Assembly: GCA_030425045.1 (NCBI GenBank)
Contig: JAUHVL010000001.1
Coordinates: forward strand, 186,001 to 250,000
Source of the DNA: a bacterium
Lineage (GTDB): Bacteria; Bdellovibrionota; Bacteriovoracia; Bacteriovoracales; Bacteriovoracaceae
Direction: 5' to 3'
DNA length: 64,000 nucleotides
Each line of letters begins with the position of its first letter. Positions within the stretch are counted from its first letter, which is position 1. Both the position numbers and the translations under genes were made by a program. Below the pieces are notes generated by a model. The model did no database searches. It was not told the DNA's origin and saw only the letters and a list, made by a program, of their open reading frames with translations. Positions 17,017-27,887 of this stretch are shown in pieces.

Positions 17017-20000
17017 ATGAAAGATCTATTAAACTTTTTTGACAAACCGAAGGATCCTATTAGTGTTGAGGCCGTTGCTATTAGCATGGCATCTCCTGAT
17101 ACAATTCGTGAGTGGTCTTTTGGTGAAGTAAAAAAGCCAGAGACAATTAACTACCGTACATTCAAGCCTGAAAGAGACGGTCTCTTTTGTGCGAAAATCT
17201 TTGGTCCTATTAAAGATTATGAATGTATTTGTGGAAAATATAAGAGGATGAAGCACAGAGGTGTTGTCTGTGAGAAATGTGGTGTTGAAGTAACACTCTC
17301 AAAGGTTAGAAGAGAGCGTTGTGGACATATCGAGCTTGCCTCTCCTGTGGCACATATCTGGTTTTTAAGATCGCTACCTTCTCGATTAGGTGCACTTTTA
17401 AACCTGACGTTGAAAGAACTTGAAAAAGTACTTTACTACGAAGCCTTTATCGTAACGGAGTCAGCTTCAGATGACCTTGAAGGTGGCTTGAAAATTGGTC
17501 AAGTTATTACCGAGCAGCAATATTATGAACTTAAAGAACAAAATATTGAATTTGAAGCTGGAATGGGTGGAGAAGTCATTAAGTCACTTCTTAAAAAAGT
17601 TGACCTTGATTTAGAGAATAAAGAACTTCGTCGTGGTCTTAGAGCCGCTACAACAGAAATGGCGAAGACAAAAATCATTAAGAGATTAAAAGTTGTTGAG
17701 TCAATTCTTAAGTCAACGAATAACCCTGAGTGGTTTATGATGGAAGTGATTCCTGTTCTTCCACCAGACTTAAGACCTCTTGTTCCACTTGAAGCAGGAC
17801 GTTTTGCAACTTCTGATCTGAACGATCTTTATAGAAGGGTTATTAACAGAAATAATCGTCTAAAAAGACTGAAAGAGTTAAATGCTCCTGAAATTATTAT
17901 TCGTAACGAAAAGAGAATGCTTCAGGAAGCAGTAGATGCTCTTTTCGATAACGGTCGTAGAGGCAAAGTATTTACTGGTGCTAACAAGAGACCTCTAAGA
18001 TCGCTTTCGGATATGTTAAAAGGTAAGCAAGGTCGTTTCAGACAAAACCTACTAGGTAAGCGTGTGGACTACTCTGGTCGTTCGGTTATCGTAGTTGGTC
18101 CGACTTTAAGACTTCATCAATGTGGTCTTCCGAAACTTATGGCCTTAGAGCTTTTCAAGCCATTTATTTACAATAAGCTAATTGAGAAAGGTCACTGTAC
18201 AACTATTAAAGTTGCCAAGAGAATGGTTGATCTTCAAAAAGAAGAAGTTTGGAGTATTTTAGAAGAGGTTGTTCAAGAACACCCTGTGCTTCTAAACCGT
18301 GCACCAACTCTTCACCGTTTAGGTATTCAAGGTTTTGAACCTATTCTTATTGAAGGTAAAGCAATCCGTCTTCACCCACTCGTGTGTACAGCCTTTAACG
18401 CTGACTTCGACGGTGACCAAATGGCGGTTCACGTTCCACTTTCTATTGAAGCACAAATTGAATGTCGTGTTCTTGCAATGTCGACAAACAATATCCTTTC
18501 TCCAAAAGATGGTACGCCAATTATTGTTCCATCTCAGGATATCGTACTTGGTCTATACTATATGAGTAGAATTAGACCATTTGCTCGTGGTTATGGACAA
18601 GTTTTCTCTTCTAAAGAAGAAGCTCAATTTGCTTATTATTCTGGAAAACTTCACCTTCAAGCCCCAGTTAAAATTAGGGTTAAGGGTGAGTTAGCAGAGT
18701 CAACTGTTGGTAGAACTTTTGTTTATGATGTTGTTCCAGAATGTTTAACATTTGCAGATGTAAACAAAGTTTTAGATAAAAAATCTCTACTTAAACTAAT
18801 TGATACTGCTTATAGAAGAGGTACTGAAAAGGATACTGTTCTTCTTGCTGATGCTCTTATGAGACTTGGTTATGAGAATGCAACTAAAGCAGGTATTTCG
18901 ATTAACGTTAATGATATGACTATTCCAGAAGAGAAGAAAACTATTCTTGGAGAGGCATATGCTGAAGTTGACGGTATTGCAGAAGAGTATAACGAAGGTT
19001 CGATTACAAACGGTGAAAGATATAATAAAGTTGTAGATGTTTGGTCACAAGTAAACGAAAAACTTACGAAAGTTATGCTTGAGAGAATTTCACAAGATGA
19101 ATTCGTTAACGAAAAAGGTGAAAAAGAAGTAGCTCCTTCGTTTAACGCTATTTATATGATGGCCGATTCAGGAGCAAGGGGTTCAACAACTCAGATGAGG
19201 CAGTTAGCAGGTATGCGTGGTCTAATGGCTAAGCCTTCTGGTGAAATTATTGAGACTCCAATTACTTCAAACTTCCGTGAAGGGTTATCAGTTCTTCAAT
19301 ATTTCTCTTCTACTCACGGTGCACGTAAAGGTCTAGCTGATACGGCACTTAAAACAGCCAACTCTGGTTATTTAACGCGAAGGCTTGTTGACGTTGCTCA
19401 AGACGGTATTATCAGAGAAGAGGATTGTGGCACAACAGATGGTATTATTCTGACTTCGAGAATTGAAGCAGGTGAAGTTGTTGAAAGTGTTATTGAAAGA
19501 GCTATGGGGCGTGTAACTGCGGCTCCTATCCTAGATGCAGAAAGAAATGAAATCTTACCAAAGAACCACCTATTAACTGAAGTTGATATCCCTCGCCTGA
19601 CAGAGCATGAAGTTGACCAGATTAAAGTAAGATCAGTTCTTACTTGTAATCAAAGAAATGGCTTCTGTGCGATGTGTTTCGGTCGTGACCTTGCTAGAGG
19701 AACTCTTGTTAATCAAGGTGAAACAGTTGGTATTATTGCAGCACAATCAATTGGTGAGCCTGGTACACAGCTAACGATGAGAACATTCCACGTTGGTGGT
19801 ACTGCAACAGCTGGTGCTCAAGTTAACAAGATTGAAGTGCGTACAGCTGGTGTTGTTCACTATGACAATATGAAAGTTGTAACCAATGTAGCTAACGAAC
19901 TCATTGTTATGAGTAAGTCTGGTGAGGTTGTTGTAAAAGATAAAGGTGGGGTAGAGAAGGAAAGATATCCGGCGACTTACGGTGCGAAGCTTCTTTATAA

Positions 20001-21150
20001 AGAAGGTGATGAAATTCAAGTTGGTGAAAAAATTCTTGAATGGGACCCGTTTGCTATTCCAATTCTTACAGAAGTATCTGGTAAAATTAAATACGAAGAT
20101 ATTGTTATCGGCCAAACTGTTACAGAGCATGCAGATGCTGTAACTGGAATGGTTTCACGTGTTGTAACAGAATCAAAAGATCCGAATCTTCAGCCAAGAA
20201 TCAGTATTGTTGATGATAATGGTGAGCCAATTATTGTTCCTGGAACAAAAAGAAATGCCACTTATCGTCTCCAGACTGGTGCAACAATCATGGTTCAAGA
20301 AGGTGATTCAATTGATGTTGGTATGCCAATTTCTAAACTTTCTCGTGAAACTACTAAAACAAAAGATATTACCGGTGGTCTTCCAAGAGTTGCAGAACTT
20401 TTTGAAGCAAGAAAGCCTGGAAACGCTGCTCAGATCGCAGACTTCAATGGAACAATTGAATTTGGTCCAGAGCTTAGAGGTAATAGAAGAATTATATTAA
20501 AACCTGAAGACGGAGGAGATCCGGTCACATACTCAGTTCCTAAGGGACGTTTCGTTGTTGTGAACGAAGGAGATTATGTGCGTGCTGGCGATCCAATTAT
20601 GGATGGACCGGTTAATCCACACGACTTATTGAGAGTTAAGGGTATAAAAGAGTTATCTCGTTATATCGTTGATGAGATTCAAGAAGTTTACCGCCTCCAG
20701 GGTGTGAAAATTGATGATAAGCACATTGAGGTGATTGTTGGTCAAATGTTGAAGAAAGTAGAAATTATTGACTCTGGAGACACAAGTTTTGTTTCTGGTG
20801 ATTCGATTACAAAAGGAGAGTTCCTTGACGTAAACGAAGAAATGAAAGCTCAAGATTACGAACCTGCACAGGCTAGACCTATGCTGCTTGGTATTACTAA
20901 AGCTTCATTAACAACAGATTCATTTATTTCTGCAGCTTCATTCCAAGAGACAACAAAAGTGCTGACCCAAGCTACCCTAGAAGGTAAGCGAGATGTCCTC
21001 AATGGCTTGAAAGAAAATGTGATTATGGGACGTTTAATTCCTGCAGGAACCGGTATATCGAGATATCGCGATTTTGACGCGGTGGTCGACGAAGGTGAAA
21101 TGGTCGATACCATGACTGATGAAGGTGATAGCGTTTCATTAATGCTTTAA
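17017..21150 (+). CDS. rpoC: DNA-directed RNA polymerase subunit beta'
   Basis: Carries the catalytic magnesium loop [15 protein letters not shown]. The 1377-residue protein starts with the zinc-ribbon Cys in [20 protein letters not shown] and has the second Cys set in the region of [24 protein letters not shown]. The bridge-helix and trigger-loop region is recognisable by [20 protein letters not shown] and [18 protein letters not shown]. No large lineage insertions are evident compared with the E. coli protein (1407). It is followed by a 69-base gap with a weak hairpin and then rpsL. Confidence 0.98.
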   Translation: MKDLLNFFDKPKDPISVEAVAISMASPDTIREWSFGEVKKPETINYRTFKPERDGLFCAKIFGPIKDYECICGKYKRMKHRGVVCEKCGVEVTLSKVRRERCGHIELASPVAHIWFLRSLPSRLGALLNLTLKELEKVLYYEAFIVTESASDDLEGGLKIGQVITEQQYYELKEQNIEFEAGMGGEVIKSLLKKVDLDLENKELRRGLRAATTEMAKTKIIKRLKVVESILKSTNNPEWFMMEVIPVLPPDLRPLVPLEAGRFATSDLNDLYRRVINRNNRLKRLKELNAPEIIIRNEKRMLQEAVDALFDNGRRGKVFTGANKRPLRSLSDMLKGKQGRFRQNLLGKRVDYSGRSVIVVGPTLRLHQCGLPKLMALELFKPFIYNKLIEKGHCTTIKVAKRMVDLQKEEVWSILEEVVQEHPVLLNRAPTLHRLGIQGFEPILIEGKAIRLHPLVCTAFNADFDGDQMAVHVPLSIEAQIECRVLAMSTNNILSPKDGTPIIVPSQDIVLGLYYMSRIRPFARGYGQVFSSKEEAQFAYYSGKLHLQAPVKIRVKGELAESTVGRTFVYDVVPECLTFADVNKVLDKKSLLKLIDTAYRRGTEKDTVLLADALMRLGYENATKAGISINVNDMTIPEEKKTILGEAYAEVDGIAEEYNEGSITNGERYNKVVDVWSQVNEKLTKVMLERISQDEFVNEKGEKEVAPSFNAIYMMADSGARGSTTQMRQLAGMRGLMAKPSGEIIETPITSNFREGLSVLQYFSSTHGARKGLADTALKTANSGYLTRRLVDVAQDGIIREEDCGTTDGIILTSRIEAGEVVESVIERAMGRVTAAPILDAERNEILPKNHLLTEVDIPRLTEHEVDQIKVRSVLTCNQRNGFCAMCFGRDLARGTLVNQGETVGIIAAQSIGEPGTQLTMRTFHVGGTATAGAQVNKIEVRTAGVVHYDNMKVVTNVANELIVMSKSGEVVVKDKGGVEKERYPATYGAKLLYKEGDEIQVGEKILEWDPFAIPILTEVSGKIKYEDIVIGQTVTEHADAVTGMVSRVVTESKDPNLQPRISIVDDNGEPIIVPGTKRNATYRLQTGATIMVQEGDSIDVGMPISKLSRETTKTKDITGGLPRVAELFEARKPGNAAQIADFNGTIEFGPELRGNRRIILKPEDGGDPVTYSVPKGRFVVVNEGDYVRAGDPIMDGPVNPHDLLRVKGIKELSRYIVDEIQEVYRLQGVKIDDKHIEVIVGQMLKKVEIIDSGDTSFVSGDSITKGEFLDVNEEMKAQDYEPAQARPMLLGITKASLTTDSFISAASFQETTKVLTQATLEGKRDVLNGLKENVIMGRLIPAGTGISRYRDFDAVVDEGEMVDTMTDEGDSVSLML

Positions 21151-21160
21151 AAGGACTTGT

Positions 21161-21196
21161 CCAGGTTTGTATAGTGTGTTATCACTTGCAGCCTGG
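21161..21196 (+). other. Hairpin before rpsL
   Basis: CCAGG (21161-21165) pairs with CCTGG (21192-21196) around an inner AGTG/CACT stem (21173-21176 with 21183-21186). It sits in the rpoC-rpsL gap, upstream of the rpsL Shine-Dalgarno AAGGAG. It might be an mRNA processing site or a ribosomal-protein target. Pairing is short and interrupted, so this is tentative. Confidence 0.35.
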
Positions 21197-21219
21197 GTTT
21201 AATTTAAGGAGCGGTTTTA

Positions 21220-21594
21220 ATGCCAACTATTAACCAGCTTATCCGTAAGGGAAGAAGCGATAAATTTACAAAAACAAAGTCTCCAGCGCTGAAGGCTTGT
21301 CCTCAAAGACGTGGTGTTTGTACAAGAGTTTATACAACCACACCTAAGAAGCCTAACTCTGCCATGAGAAAGGTATGTAGGGTTCGTCTTACTTCAGGTT
21401 TTGAAGTTACATCATATATTGGTGGAGAAGGGCATAATCTTCAAGAACACTCTATTGTTATGATTAGAGGTGGAAGGGTTAAAGATCTTCCAGGTGTTCG
21501 TTATCACACTATTAGGGGAGCGCTAGACGCAACCGGTGTTGATAAAAGAAGACAGAGACGTTCAAAGTATGGAGCTAAAAGACCTAAGAAGTAA
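21220..21594 (+). CDS. rpsL: 30S ribosomal protein S12
   Basis: Decoding-centre protein, 124 residues. The loops that contact the decoding site are [16 protein letters not shown] and [13 protein letters not shown]. The Lys in PKKPNSA that mutates in streptomycin resistance is present as in sensitive strains, and the Asp in VKDLPG is the residue methylthiolated by RimO in many bacteria. It is preceded by AAGGAGCGG and followed by rpsG after 27 bases, the start of the classic str order. Confidence 0.98.
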   Translation: MPTINQLIRKGRSDKFTKTKSPALKACPQRRGVCTRVYTTTPKKPNSAMRKVCRVRLTSGFEVTSYIGGEGHNLQEHSIVMIRGGRVKDLPGVRYHTIRGALDATGVDKRRQRRSKYGAKRPKK

Positions 21595-21621
21595 TTCTTA
21601 GTCTTTTAATGGAGAAATCAA

Positions 21622-22092
21622 ATGAGTAGAAAACATAAAGCAGAACAAAGAGAAGTTCTTCCTGATCCGAGATACCAAGATATCGTAGTAACGAAATTTG
21701 TTAATGCGCTTATGATGGGTGGAAAGAAATCTACAGCTGAAAAAATCTTCTATGGTGCTCTTGAAATTGTAGAAGGTAAACTTCAAGAAGAGCCTCTAAA
21801 GATTTTTAAGAAAGCTCTTTCGAATGTGAAGCCAGCTGTTGAGGTAAAATCAAGAAGAATTGGTGGTGCTACTTACCAAATTCCTGTTGAAGTTAGACCA
21901 GCTAGGAGGCAGTCACTTGCGATTCGTTGGTTAAGAGACTACGCAAGAGGAAGAAACAGAAAAACTATGATGGAAAAGCTTGCTGAAGAAATTATGGATG
22001 CAGCAGAAAATCGTGGTGGCGCTGTTAAGAAAAGAGAAGATGTTTATAAGATGGCCGAAGCTAACAAGGCTTTTGCTCACTTAAAGTGGTAA
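21622..22092 (+). CDS. rpsG: 30S ribosomal protein S7
   Basis: Primary 16S-binding protein that nucleates the 30S head and contacts E-site tRNA. The 156-residue length is normal. Recognisable stretches are VLPDPRYQD-like [16 protein letters not shown] at the start, [16 protein letters not shown], and [11 protein letters not shown]7 represses the str operon in E. coli. Unlike in E. coli, a terminator-like hairpin follows instead of direct continuation into fusA. Confidence 0.98.
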   Translation: MSRKHKAEQREVLPDPRYQDIVVTKFVNALMMGGKKSTAEKIFYGALEIVEGKLQEEPLKIFKKALSNVKPAVEVKSRRIGGATYQIPVEVRPARRQSLAIRWLRDYARGRNRKTMMEKLAEEIMDAAENRGGAVKKREDVYKMAEANKAFAHLKW

Positions 22093-22122
22093 TATAACTT
22101 AACATTTCTAGCATATAAGATT

Positions 22123-22161
22123 AGGCTTCTATTGTTTTATAACGTAGAAGCCTTTTTTTTT
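22123..22161 (+). terminator. Intrinsic terminator or attenuator between rpsG and fusA
   Basis: AGGCTTCTA (22123-22131) and TAGAAGCCT (22145-22153) form a nine-pair stem around a 13-base loop, directly followed by a run of T to 22161. This is a textbook rho-independent shape. fusA begins only 21 bases after the last T, leaving no room for a full promoter downstream. It therefore may act as an attenuator read through by some transcripts, or fusA may use a promoter upstream of it. Confidence 0.85.
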
Positions 22162-22182
22162 GTCCACAGTTGAGGTTAGCTC

Positions 22183-24267
22183 ATGTCTAAAAAAGATTTA
22201 TCATCATTAAGAAATATTGGAATTATGGCCCATATCGATGCTGGTAAAACGACGACCACAGAAAGAATTCTATATTACACGGGTAAAAATTATAAAATAG
22301 GTGAAGTTCATGATGGTGCCGCTACCATGGATTGGATGGTTCAGGAGCAAGAAAGAGGAATAACCATTACTTCGGCTGCAACTACATGTGAGTGGAATGG
22401 AATTGTCATTAATATTATCGATACTCCCGGACATGTTGATTTCACCATTGAGGTTGAAAGAGCGTTGAGGGTTCTTGATGGGGCAGTGGGAGTTTTCGAC
22501 GCTGTTTCGGGTGTAGAGCCTCAGTCGGAAACAGTTTGGGGCCAGGCAGATAAATATGGCGTACCAAGAATAGCTTACGTTAATAAAATGGATCGAATGG
22601 GTGCAGACTTTGATAATTGTGTAACCGAGATTCGAGAGAAATTAGATAAAGTAGCGGCAGCGATTCAGTATCCTATTGGAAGCGAAGATAATTTCAAGGG
22701 AATAATTGACCTTGTTAAACTTAAAGCTCTTTATTTTAAAGAAGATGATTTAGGTGCAACGGTTACAGAAGAAGAAATACCTGAAGAATTAAGTGAAGAA
22801 GCTCAATTAAAAAGAGAAGAATTAATAGAGACTCTTGCAGATTTTAACGATGAGTTCGCAGAAAAATATTTAAATGGTGAAGACATTTCTAATGATGAAA
22901 TTAAATCGTTAGTGAGAGAAGCTGTTATTCACAAAAACTTTATACCTGTTTTTTGTGGTTCTTCCTTTAAGAATAAAGGTGTTCAACCTCTCTTGGATGC
23001 TGTTGTCGATTATTTACCGTCACCTCTTGATAGAGGAGAAGTGAAGGGATTTAGCGCTAAAGATAATGAGAAAGAAGATAGCCGAAAGCCAGATCTCGCT
23101 GAACCATTTTCTGCTCTAGCATTTAAAATAATGTCAGATCCTTTTGTCGGTTCATTAACATTTATTAGAATTTATTCTGGAGAAATAAAAGCCGGACAGG
23201 CAATTTTAAATCCACATAAAAAGAAAAAAGAAAGAGTAAATAAAATTGTTCAAATGCACGCAGATAAAAGGACAGAACTCGCTACAGCTGGTGCTGGAGA
23301 CATTGTTGCTTTATCTGGATTAAAGTTTTCAACTACTGGAGAAACACTCTGTACCGATCATAAGCCAATAATTTATGACTTGATGGATTTTCCCGAAACA
23401 GTTATTTCAGTTGCTATTGAGCCGAAGACAACTGCAGATGAAAAAAAGTTAATGGAAACTTTGGATCAACTTAAAATTGAAGATCCTTCTTTTCAATATA
23501 ATCACAATAAAGAAACGGGCCAATTATTAATTTATGGGATGGGGGAACTCCATCTAGAAATTATTGCTGACAGACTTCAAAGAGAGTTTAAAGTTGGAGT
23601 GCGTGTAGGCCAGCCACAAGTTTCTTATAGGGAAAGTATATCGGTTGTTAAGGAAATGGATGCAACTTTTAATAAAGAACAAGCTGGCAAAGTGCAGTTT
23701 GGACAAGTTAAATTGCGAGTAGAGCCTTGGGATTACCAAGCGGGAGTTCTCTTTGAATCCGAGATCACTAAGCGAGATTTACCTCAAGAATTTATAGACT
23801 CAATAGAAAATAGTATTATGAATACTGCTCCTGGTGGGGCTCTTGCCGGTTATCCATTTTTAAATATGAAAGTAACGCTAGTAAGTGCTGAATTTAGAGA
23901 AGAAGAGTCTAGTGAGGTTGCTTACGCGATTGCGGCATCTCAAGCTTTTGTAAATGCCTGCAGAGAGGCTAGTTTACAGCTACTTGAACCAATTATGACC
24001 TTAGAGGTCGTTTCTCCAGCAGAGTACACAGGTGATATCATTTCTGATATTAACGCCAAAAGAGGCAAGATTATGGGTATGGGAAGCAAGCAAAATAAAG
24101 AGGTTTTAAATGCTGAAGTACCTCTTGCAGAATTATTTGGATATAGTACAGACCTTAGGTCTAAATCTCAGGGGCGGGCTAGCTTCACGATGACGTTTCT
24201 TAAATATCAAGATATCCCACGTGATATGGCTAAACAGCTATTAGAGAAAAAAGGTATATATATTTAA
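22183..24267 (+). CDS. fusA: Elongation factor G
   Basis: Translocation GTPase, 694 residues. The G domain shows [19 protein letters not shown] (P-loop), [11 protein letters not shown] (switch I end), DTPGHVDFT (G3) and NKMDR (G4). The C-terminal domain IV/V ends with [14 protein letters not shown] and [11 protein letters not shown]-like motifs. Codon use looks slightly less uniform than that of its ribosomal neighbours. A GAGG Shine-Dalgarno lies eight bases before ATG. No tuf gene follows; the next gene is rpsJ. Confidence 0.97.
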   Translation: MSKKDLSSLRNIGIMAHIDAGKTTTTERILYYTGKNYKIGEVHDGAATMDWMVQEQERGITITSAATTCEWNGIVINIIDTPGHVDFTIEVERALRVLDGAVGVFDAVSGVEPQSETVWGQADKYGVPRIAYVNKMDRMGADFDNCVTEIREKLDKVAAAIQYPIGSEDNFKGIIDLVKLKALYFKEDDLGATVTEEEIPEELSEEAQLKREELIETLADFNDEFAEKYLNGEDISNDEIKSLVREAVIHKNFIPVFCGSSFKNKGVQPLLDAVVDYLPSPLDRGEVKGFSAKDNEKEDSRKPDLAEPFSALAFKIMSDPFVGSLTFIRIYSGEIKAGQAILNPHKKKKERVNKIVQMHADKRTELATAGAGDIVALSGLKFSTTGETLCTDHKPIIYDLMDFPETVISVAIEPKTTADEKKLMETLDQLKIEDPSFQYNHNKETGQLLIYGMGELHLEIIADRLQREFKVGVRVGQPQVSYRESISVVKEMDATFNKEQAGKVQFGQVKLRVEPWDYQAGVLFESEITKRDLPQEFIDSIENSIMNTAPGGALAGYPFLNMKVTLVSAEFREEESSEVAYAIAASQAFVNACREASLQLLEPIMTLEVVSPAEYTGDIISDINAKRGKIMGMGSKQNKEVLNAEVPLAELFGYSTDLRSKSQGRASFTMTFLKYQDIPRDMAKQLLEKKGIYI

Positions 24268-24334
24268 TGCAGAGCGTTGTCAATGTGTTGTGAAAATTAT
24301 GTCAATAAATAATCAAATACATTTCAAATATTGT

Positions 24335-24363
24335 TTGACATATGGCCACATAACTTTTAAAAG
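24335..24363 (+). promoter_or_regulatory. Candidate promoter for the rpsJ operon
   Basis: A perfect -35 TTGACA at 24335-24340 is separated by 17 bases from TAAAAG at 24358-24363, a four-of-six match to the -10 consensus. It lies in the 129-base gap between fusA and rpsJ, with about 27 bases of leader to the rpsJ ATG. The position fits independent transcription of the long S10-spc-alpha block. Confidence 0.6.
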
Positions 24364-24396
24364 TGACTTTCTGTAAATTAGAAGGATAAGGGTGTA

Positions 24397-24702
24397 ATGA
24401 AAGCATCAAGGGTACGTATTAAATTAAGAGCATATGATCATAAAATTTTAGATAGATCTGTCGATGAAATCGTGCAGACTGCAAAAGAGACAGGTGCTCG
24501 TGTAGCTGGGCCAATCCCCCTTCCTACAGAAATAAATAAATTTACTGTGCTGAGAGGACCTCACGTTAATAAGAAGTCTAGAGAGCAGTTCGAAATGAGA
24601 ACTCATAAAAGGCTTGTTGATATCATAGATCCAACTCAGCAAACTATTGATAGTTTGATGAAATTAGACCTTTCATCAGGTGTAGACGTAGAAATTAAGT
24701 AA
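24397..24702 (+). CDS. rpsJ: 30S ribosomal protein S10
   Basis: Head protein of the 30S subunit that also partners NusB/NusG in antitermination. The 101 residues contain [14 protein letters not shown] and the loop [31 protein letters not shown], all typical. AGAAGGATAAGGGTGTAATG precedes the gene with AAGGA as ribosome site. It opens the S10 block; rplC follows after 64 bases containing a hairpin. Confidence 0.98.
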   Translation: MKASRVRIKLRAYDHKILDRSVDEIVQTAKETGARVAGPIPLPTEINKFTVLRGPHVNKKSREQFEMRTHKRLVDIIDPTQQTIDSLMKLDLSSGVDVEIK

Positions 24703-24730
24703 AAATATACATTTTAATTAACCCATGTAG

Positions 24731-24754
24731 GCATCCCTGAAGTCAGGGTGATGC
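24731..24754 (+). other. Hairpin before rplC
   Basis: GCAT-CCCTG, loop AAGT, then CAGGG-TG-ATGC form a nine-pair stem with a two-base bulge. It ends four bases before GGAGG, the rplC Shine-Dalgarno at 24758-24762. It could control rplC translation or mark an RNA processing site. No T run follows, so it is not a terminator. Confidence 0.5.
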
Positions 24755-24766
24755 TGTGGAGGCTAG

Positions 24767-25474
24767 ATGACCGAAGAAGTTAATAACGGCGGCCAAGAAG
24801 CTGCTGCTCAAGAAGAAGTAAAAGAAGTTTCAACATCAGTTGCTCTTCCCTCTTTCTATGGTGTGAAAGAAGGAATGACTAGAATCTTTGACGACGAAGG
24901 AAATCATGTTCCTGTAACCGTAATCCGTCTTGTTCCTAATGTAATTACACAAGTTAAAACAGCAGAGAATGACGGGTATGAAGCTTATCAGGTTGGTTAT
25001 TATGAAAAGAGACCAAAGCTGTTAAATAAGCCGATTAAGGGACACCTTTCAAAAGCTAAAGTTGATAAAAATCTAACAAGATTTGCTGAAATTAGAATTG
25101 ATGGAGTTGATAGCTCTAATGTTGGAAAAGAGGTTTCTTTAGAATCTTTCACTCCCTCTACATATATTGATGTAACTGGAACCAGTAAAGGTAAAGGTTT
25201 TCAGGGTGTTATTAAGAGATATGGTTTTGCATGTGGTCCAATGAGTCACGGTTCAAAATTTCATAGAACAGGTGGTTCAATTGGTAACAGAGCTACACCA
25301 GGTAGAGTTTGGAAGAATAAGAAAATGCCTGGTCATATGGGTGCAAAGAAAAGAACAGTCCAAAATCTACAAATTGTAGAGATCAATACAGAGAAGGGAT
25401 ATGCATTAGTTAGAGGTGCTGTTCCTGGTGCAAAGAATAGCTTTGTGAAAATCTCTAAAGCAGTAAAGAAATAA
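24767..25474 (+). CDS. rplC: 50S ribosomal protein L3
   Basis: Early-assembly 23S-binding protein whose loop reaches toward the peptidyl transferase centre. The core begins near residue 31 (FYGVKEGMTRIFDDEG) and includes GTSKGKGFQGVIKRYGF, MSHGSKFHR and GSIGNRATPGRVWKNKKMPGH. It is 235 residues, longer than the usual 205-215, because of a Glu/Ala/Gln-rich N-terminal tail of about 28 residues. The Shine-Dalgarno GGAGG precedes the ATG, so the tail is probably real. Confidence 0.97.
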   Translation: MTEEVNNGGQEAAAQEEVKEVSTSVALPSFYGVKEGMTRIFDDEGNHVPVTVIRLVPNVITQVKTAENDGYEAYQVGYYEKRPKLLNKPIKGHLSKAKVDKNLTRFAEIRIDGVDSSNVGKEVSLESFTPSTYIDVTGTSKGKGFQGVIKRYGFACGPMSHGSKFHRTGGSIGNRATPGRVWKNKKMPGHMGAKKRTVQNLQIVEINTEKGYALVRGAVPGAKNSFVKISKAVKK

Positions 25475-25485
25475 GGTAGGAAGAA

Positions 25486-26103
25486 ATGACTGATATTAAA
25501 GTATTAGATAGTTCATTTACAGATAAGGGCACTTTAGCTTCACCTGTTGATCTTTCTCCTGAAATGATTAAAGAAGCAACAGTCCATCAGATAGTTAAGG
25601 CAACATTAGCAAGTAGAAGACAGGGAACTGCTTCTACAAAAAATAGGTCAGAAGTTCGTGGTGGTGGTGCTAAGCCTTTTAAGCAAAAGGGTACCGGTCG
25701 TGCACGTCAAGGTTCAACAAGATCTCCTTTGCAAGTTGGTGGTGGAACTACTTTTGGGCCTACTCCAAGAGATTATACTCAGAAGGTTAATAAGAAGATT
25801 GCTTTGAAAGCAATTCATTCGATAATCGCTGATAAATTTCAGGCTGGTAAATTAACAGTTCTTGAGTCTTTTAACTCTTCTGGAAAGACAAACGAATTAT
25901 ATAAAGATTTAAATGGTAGAGGACTTCTTCCAGCATTGATTGTAACAGATCAAGAAGATGATTTAGCTTTAAGAGCTGCAAAAAATCTTCAGTGGGGAAA
26001 AGGGGTTCCAGTTAAAGGTTTTAGTGTCTATGAAGCTGTTCGATACGAGAATCTTGTAATTGAAAAAGCTGCTTTAGAAAAACTATTAAATAGATTGGTG
26101 TAA
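25486..26103 (+). CDS. rplD: 50S ribosomal protein L4
   Basis: Lines the exit tunnel through its extended loop and in E. coli represses the S10 operon. The 205 residues include the loop region ASTKNRSEVRGGGAKPFKQ, GTGRARQGSTRSP and GGGTTFGPTPRDY. An AGGAAG Shine-Dalgarno precedes the ATG, 11 bases after rplC. Spacing to rplW is two bases. No fused or missing domain is seen. Confidence 0.97.
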   Translation: MTDIKVLDSSFTDKGTLASPVDLSPEMIKEATVHQIVKATLASRRQGTASTKNRSEVRGGGAKPFKQKGTGRARQGSTRSPLQVGGGTTFGPTPRDYTQKVNKKIALKAIHSIIADKFQAGKLTVLESFNSSGKTNELYKDLNGRGLLPALIVTDQEDDLALRAAKNLQWGKGVPVKGFSVYEAVRYENLVIEKAALEKLLNRLV

Positions 26104-26105
26104 GT

Positions 26106-26396
26106 ATGGCGATTTTAGAAAGTATTATTAAGAAACCATTAGTGACAGAAAAATCTTCTACTCAGACTGAAGTTGCTAATCGTTATGGATTTATAGTTGA
26201 TACAAAAGCTAATAAGTATCAAATCAAAAATGCTGTTGAAGAGTTGTATGATGTTAAAGTTTTGAATGTTAGAACGAGCATCATTCCTGGTAAGTTAAAA
26301 AGATCAGGGAAATCAATCAAGAAGACACCTAAATATAAGAAAGCTTATGTCCAACTTGGTGAAGGACAAAAGATAGAATTCTTCAAAGGAATTTAA
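26106..26396 (+). CDS. rplW: 50S ribosomal protein L23
   Basis: Surface protein at the tunnel exit and docking site for trigger factor and SRP. The 96 residues contain [12 protein letters not shown] at the start and [26 protein letters not shown] in slightly broken form. It sits two bases after rplD, so translation is coupled. Length and order are standard for the S10 operon. Confidence 0.97.
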   Translation: MAILESIIKKPLVTEKSSTQTEVANRYGFIVDTKANKYQIKNAVEELYDVKVLNVRTSIIPGKLKRSGKSIKKTPKYKKAYVQLGEGQKIEFFKGI

Positions 26397-26406
26397 GGAA
26401 GTTAAA

Positions 26407-27231
26407 ATGGGAATTAAAAAATTTAAGCCAACTACACCTTCTTTAAGAACTATGCAAAGGCTTGATAGTGAGGGATTAACAAAAGATGTTAAGCCATTAC
26501 GTTCAGCAATTAAGGCTAAATCAAGAACTGCTGGTAGAAATAATAATGGACGTATTACATGTCGTCACAGAGGTGGTGGTGTAAAACGTAGATATCGTGT
26601 AATCGACTTCAAGAGAAATAAAGAAGAAATTCCAGCTAAAGTTCAAGCTATTCATTATGATCCGAATAGAACTTGTAACCTTGCTTTAATTGCATATGCT
26701 GACGGTCAGAGAAATTACATTTTAGCCCCCCAGGGCCTTAATGTAGGTGACACAATTATTTCATCTGCTACTGCTGATATTAAAGTTGGAAACGCAAAGA
26801 AACTAAAAGATATCCCAGTCGGTACTTTAGTACATAACGTTGAAATGAACCCAGGTGCTGGTGGACAAATGGCTAGATCTGCAGGTTCTTATGTTCAGGT
26901 TATGGCGAAAGAAGGTAACGAAGTTTTAATGAAAATGCCTTCTGGTGAATTAAGAAAAGTAAAAAACGAATGTCGTGCAACTATTGGCCAGGTTGGTAAT
27001 GTTGACCACGAAAAGAGAAATTTAGGTAAAGCGGGTAACAAAAGAAAGCTTGGTATCAGGCCTACAGTTAGAGGTGTGGCCATGAACCCAATTGATCACC
27101 CACATGGTGGTGGTGAAGGACGTACTTCAGGTGGTAGACATCCTGTAAGTCCATGGGGAACTCTTACAAAAGGCTTTAAGACTAGAAAGAATAAGAGAAC
27201 TAATCGTTTCATCGTTAAGAGACGTAAGTAA
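26407..27231 (+). CDS. rplB: 50S ribosomal protein L2
   Basis: Core protein needed for subunit joining and peptidyl transferase activity. The 274 residues show [20 protein letters not shown] near the N-terminus and the essential C-terminal loop [20 protein letters not shown] with its conserved His. AAGGAAG precedes the ATG, 10 bases after rplW. The gene is full length and follows standard order. Confidence 0.98.
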   Translation: MGIKKFKPTTPSLRTMQRLDSEGLTKDVKPLRSAIKAKSRTAGRNNNGRITCRHRGGGVKRRYRVIDFKRNKEEIPAKVQAIHYDPNRTCNLALIAYADGQRNYILAPQGLNVGDTIISSATADIKVGNAKKLKDIPVGTLVHNVEMNPGAGGQMARSAGSYVQVMAKEGNEVLMKMPSGELRKVKNECRATIGQVGNVDHEKRNLGKAGNKRKLGIRPTVRGVAMNPIDHPHGGGEGRTSGGRHPVSPWGTLTKGFKTRKNKRTNRFIVKRRK

Positions 27232-27244
27232 GGAGTATATTTAA

Positions 27245-27523
27245 ATGGCACGTTCACTTAAAAAAGGACCATATGTTGCTGAATCTTTGCTTAAAAAAGC
27301 AATGGCATTACAAAATGACTCAGCAAAATCGAGCAAAGTGATTAAGACTTGGTCAAGAAGCTCCACAATTATTCCAGAATTTATTGGTTTAACTTTTGCG
27401 GTTCATAACGGTAAGAAATTTATTCCAGTTTATGTAACTGATAATATGATCGGTCATAAGTTAGGAGAGTTCTCGTTGACTAGAACATTTCATGGTCACG
27501 GTGCGGATAAAAAGAAAAAGTAA
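27245..27523 (+). CDS. rpsS: 30S ribosomal protein S19
   Basis: Head protein that pairs with S13 and contacts the bridge to the 50S subunit. The 92 residues start with [15 protein letters not shown] and include [20 protein letters not shown] and [15 protein letters not shown], all diagnostic. Shine-Dalgarno AAGGAG lies nine bases before the ATG. It follows rplB by 13 bases. Confidence 0.98.
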   Translation: MARSLKKGPYVAESLLKKAMALQNDSAKSSKVIKTWSRSSTIIPEFIGLTFAVHNGKKFIPVYVTDNMIGHKLGEFSLTRTFHGHGADKKKK

Positions 27524-27549
27524 TTAGCTAAATTAAGGAGAGGGTCATC

Positions 27550-27885
27550 ATGGCCATAACAGTAAAAAATAGTAGAGTCGGTGTTTCACCTCAAAAAGTT
27601 CGTCAGGTTTGTGACTTGATTAGAAATAAAAGAGCTTCTGAGGCGTTAAAAGTTTTACGTTTCTGCGATAAAAAAGAAATTGCTTTAACACTAACTAAGT
27701 TGATTAATAGTGGTCTTGCGATTGCTTCAGATAGTGGTAAGTACGACCTTGATAACTTGGTTGTGTCTACACTTTACGCAAATGAAGGACCAACTCTTAA
27801 GAGAATCATGCCAAGAGCTCAAGGGCGTGCATTTAGAATTAGAAAAAGAACTAGTCATATAACTTTAGAACTTAAGGAACAGTAA
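27550..27885 (+). CDS. rplV: 50S ribosomal protein L22
   Basis: Exit-tunnel protein; its hairpin loop is where macrolide-resistance changes occur in other bacteria. The 111 residues contain VGVSPQKVRQVCDLIR at the N-terminus and the hairpin region GPTLKRIMPRAQGRAFRIRK. AAGGAGAGG precedes the start. rpsC follows after two bases, so the pair is coupled. Confidence 0.97.
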   Translation: MAITVKNSRVGVSPQKVRQVCDLIRNKRASEALKVLRFCDKKEIALTLTKLINSGLAIASDSGKYDLDNLVVSTLYANEGPTLKRIMPRAQGRAFRIRKRTSHITLELKEQ

Positions 27886-27887
27886 AT

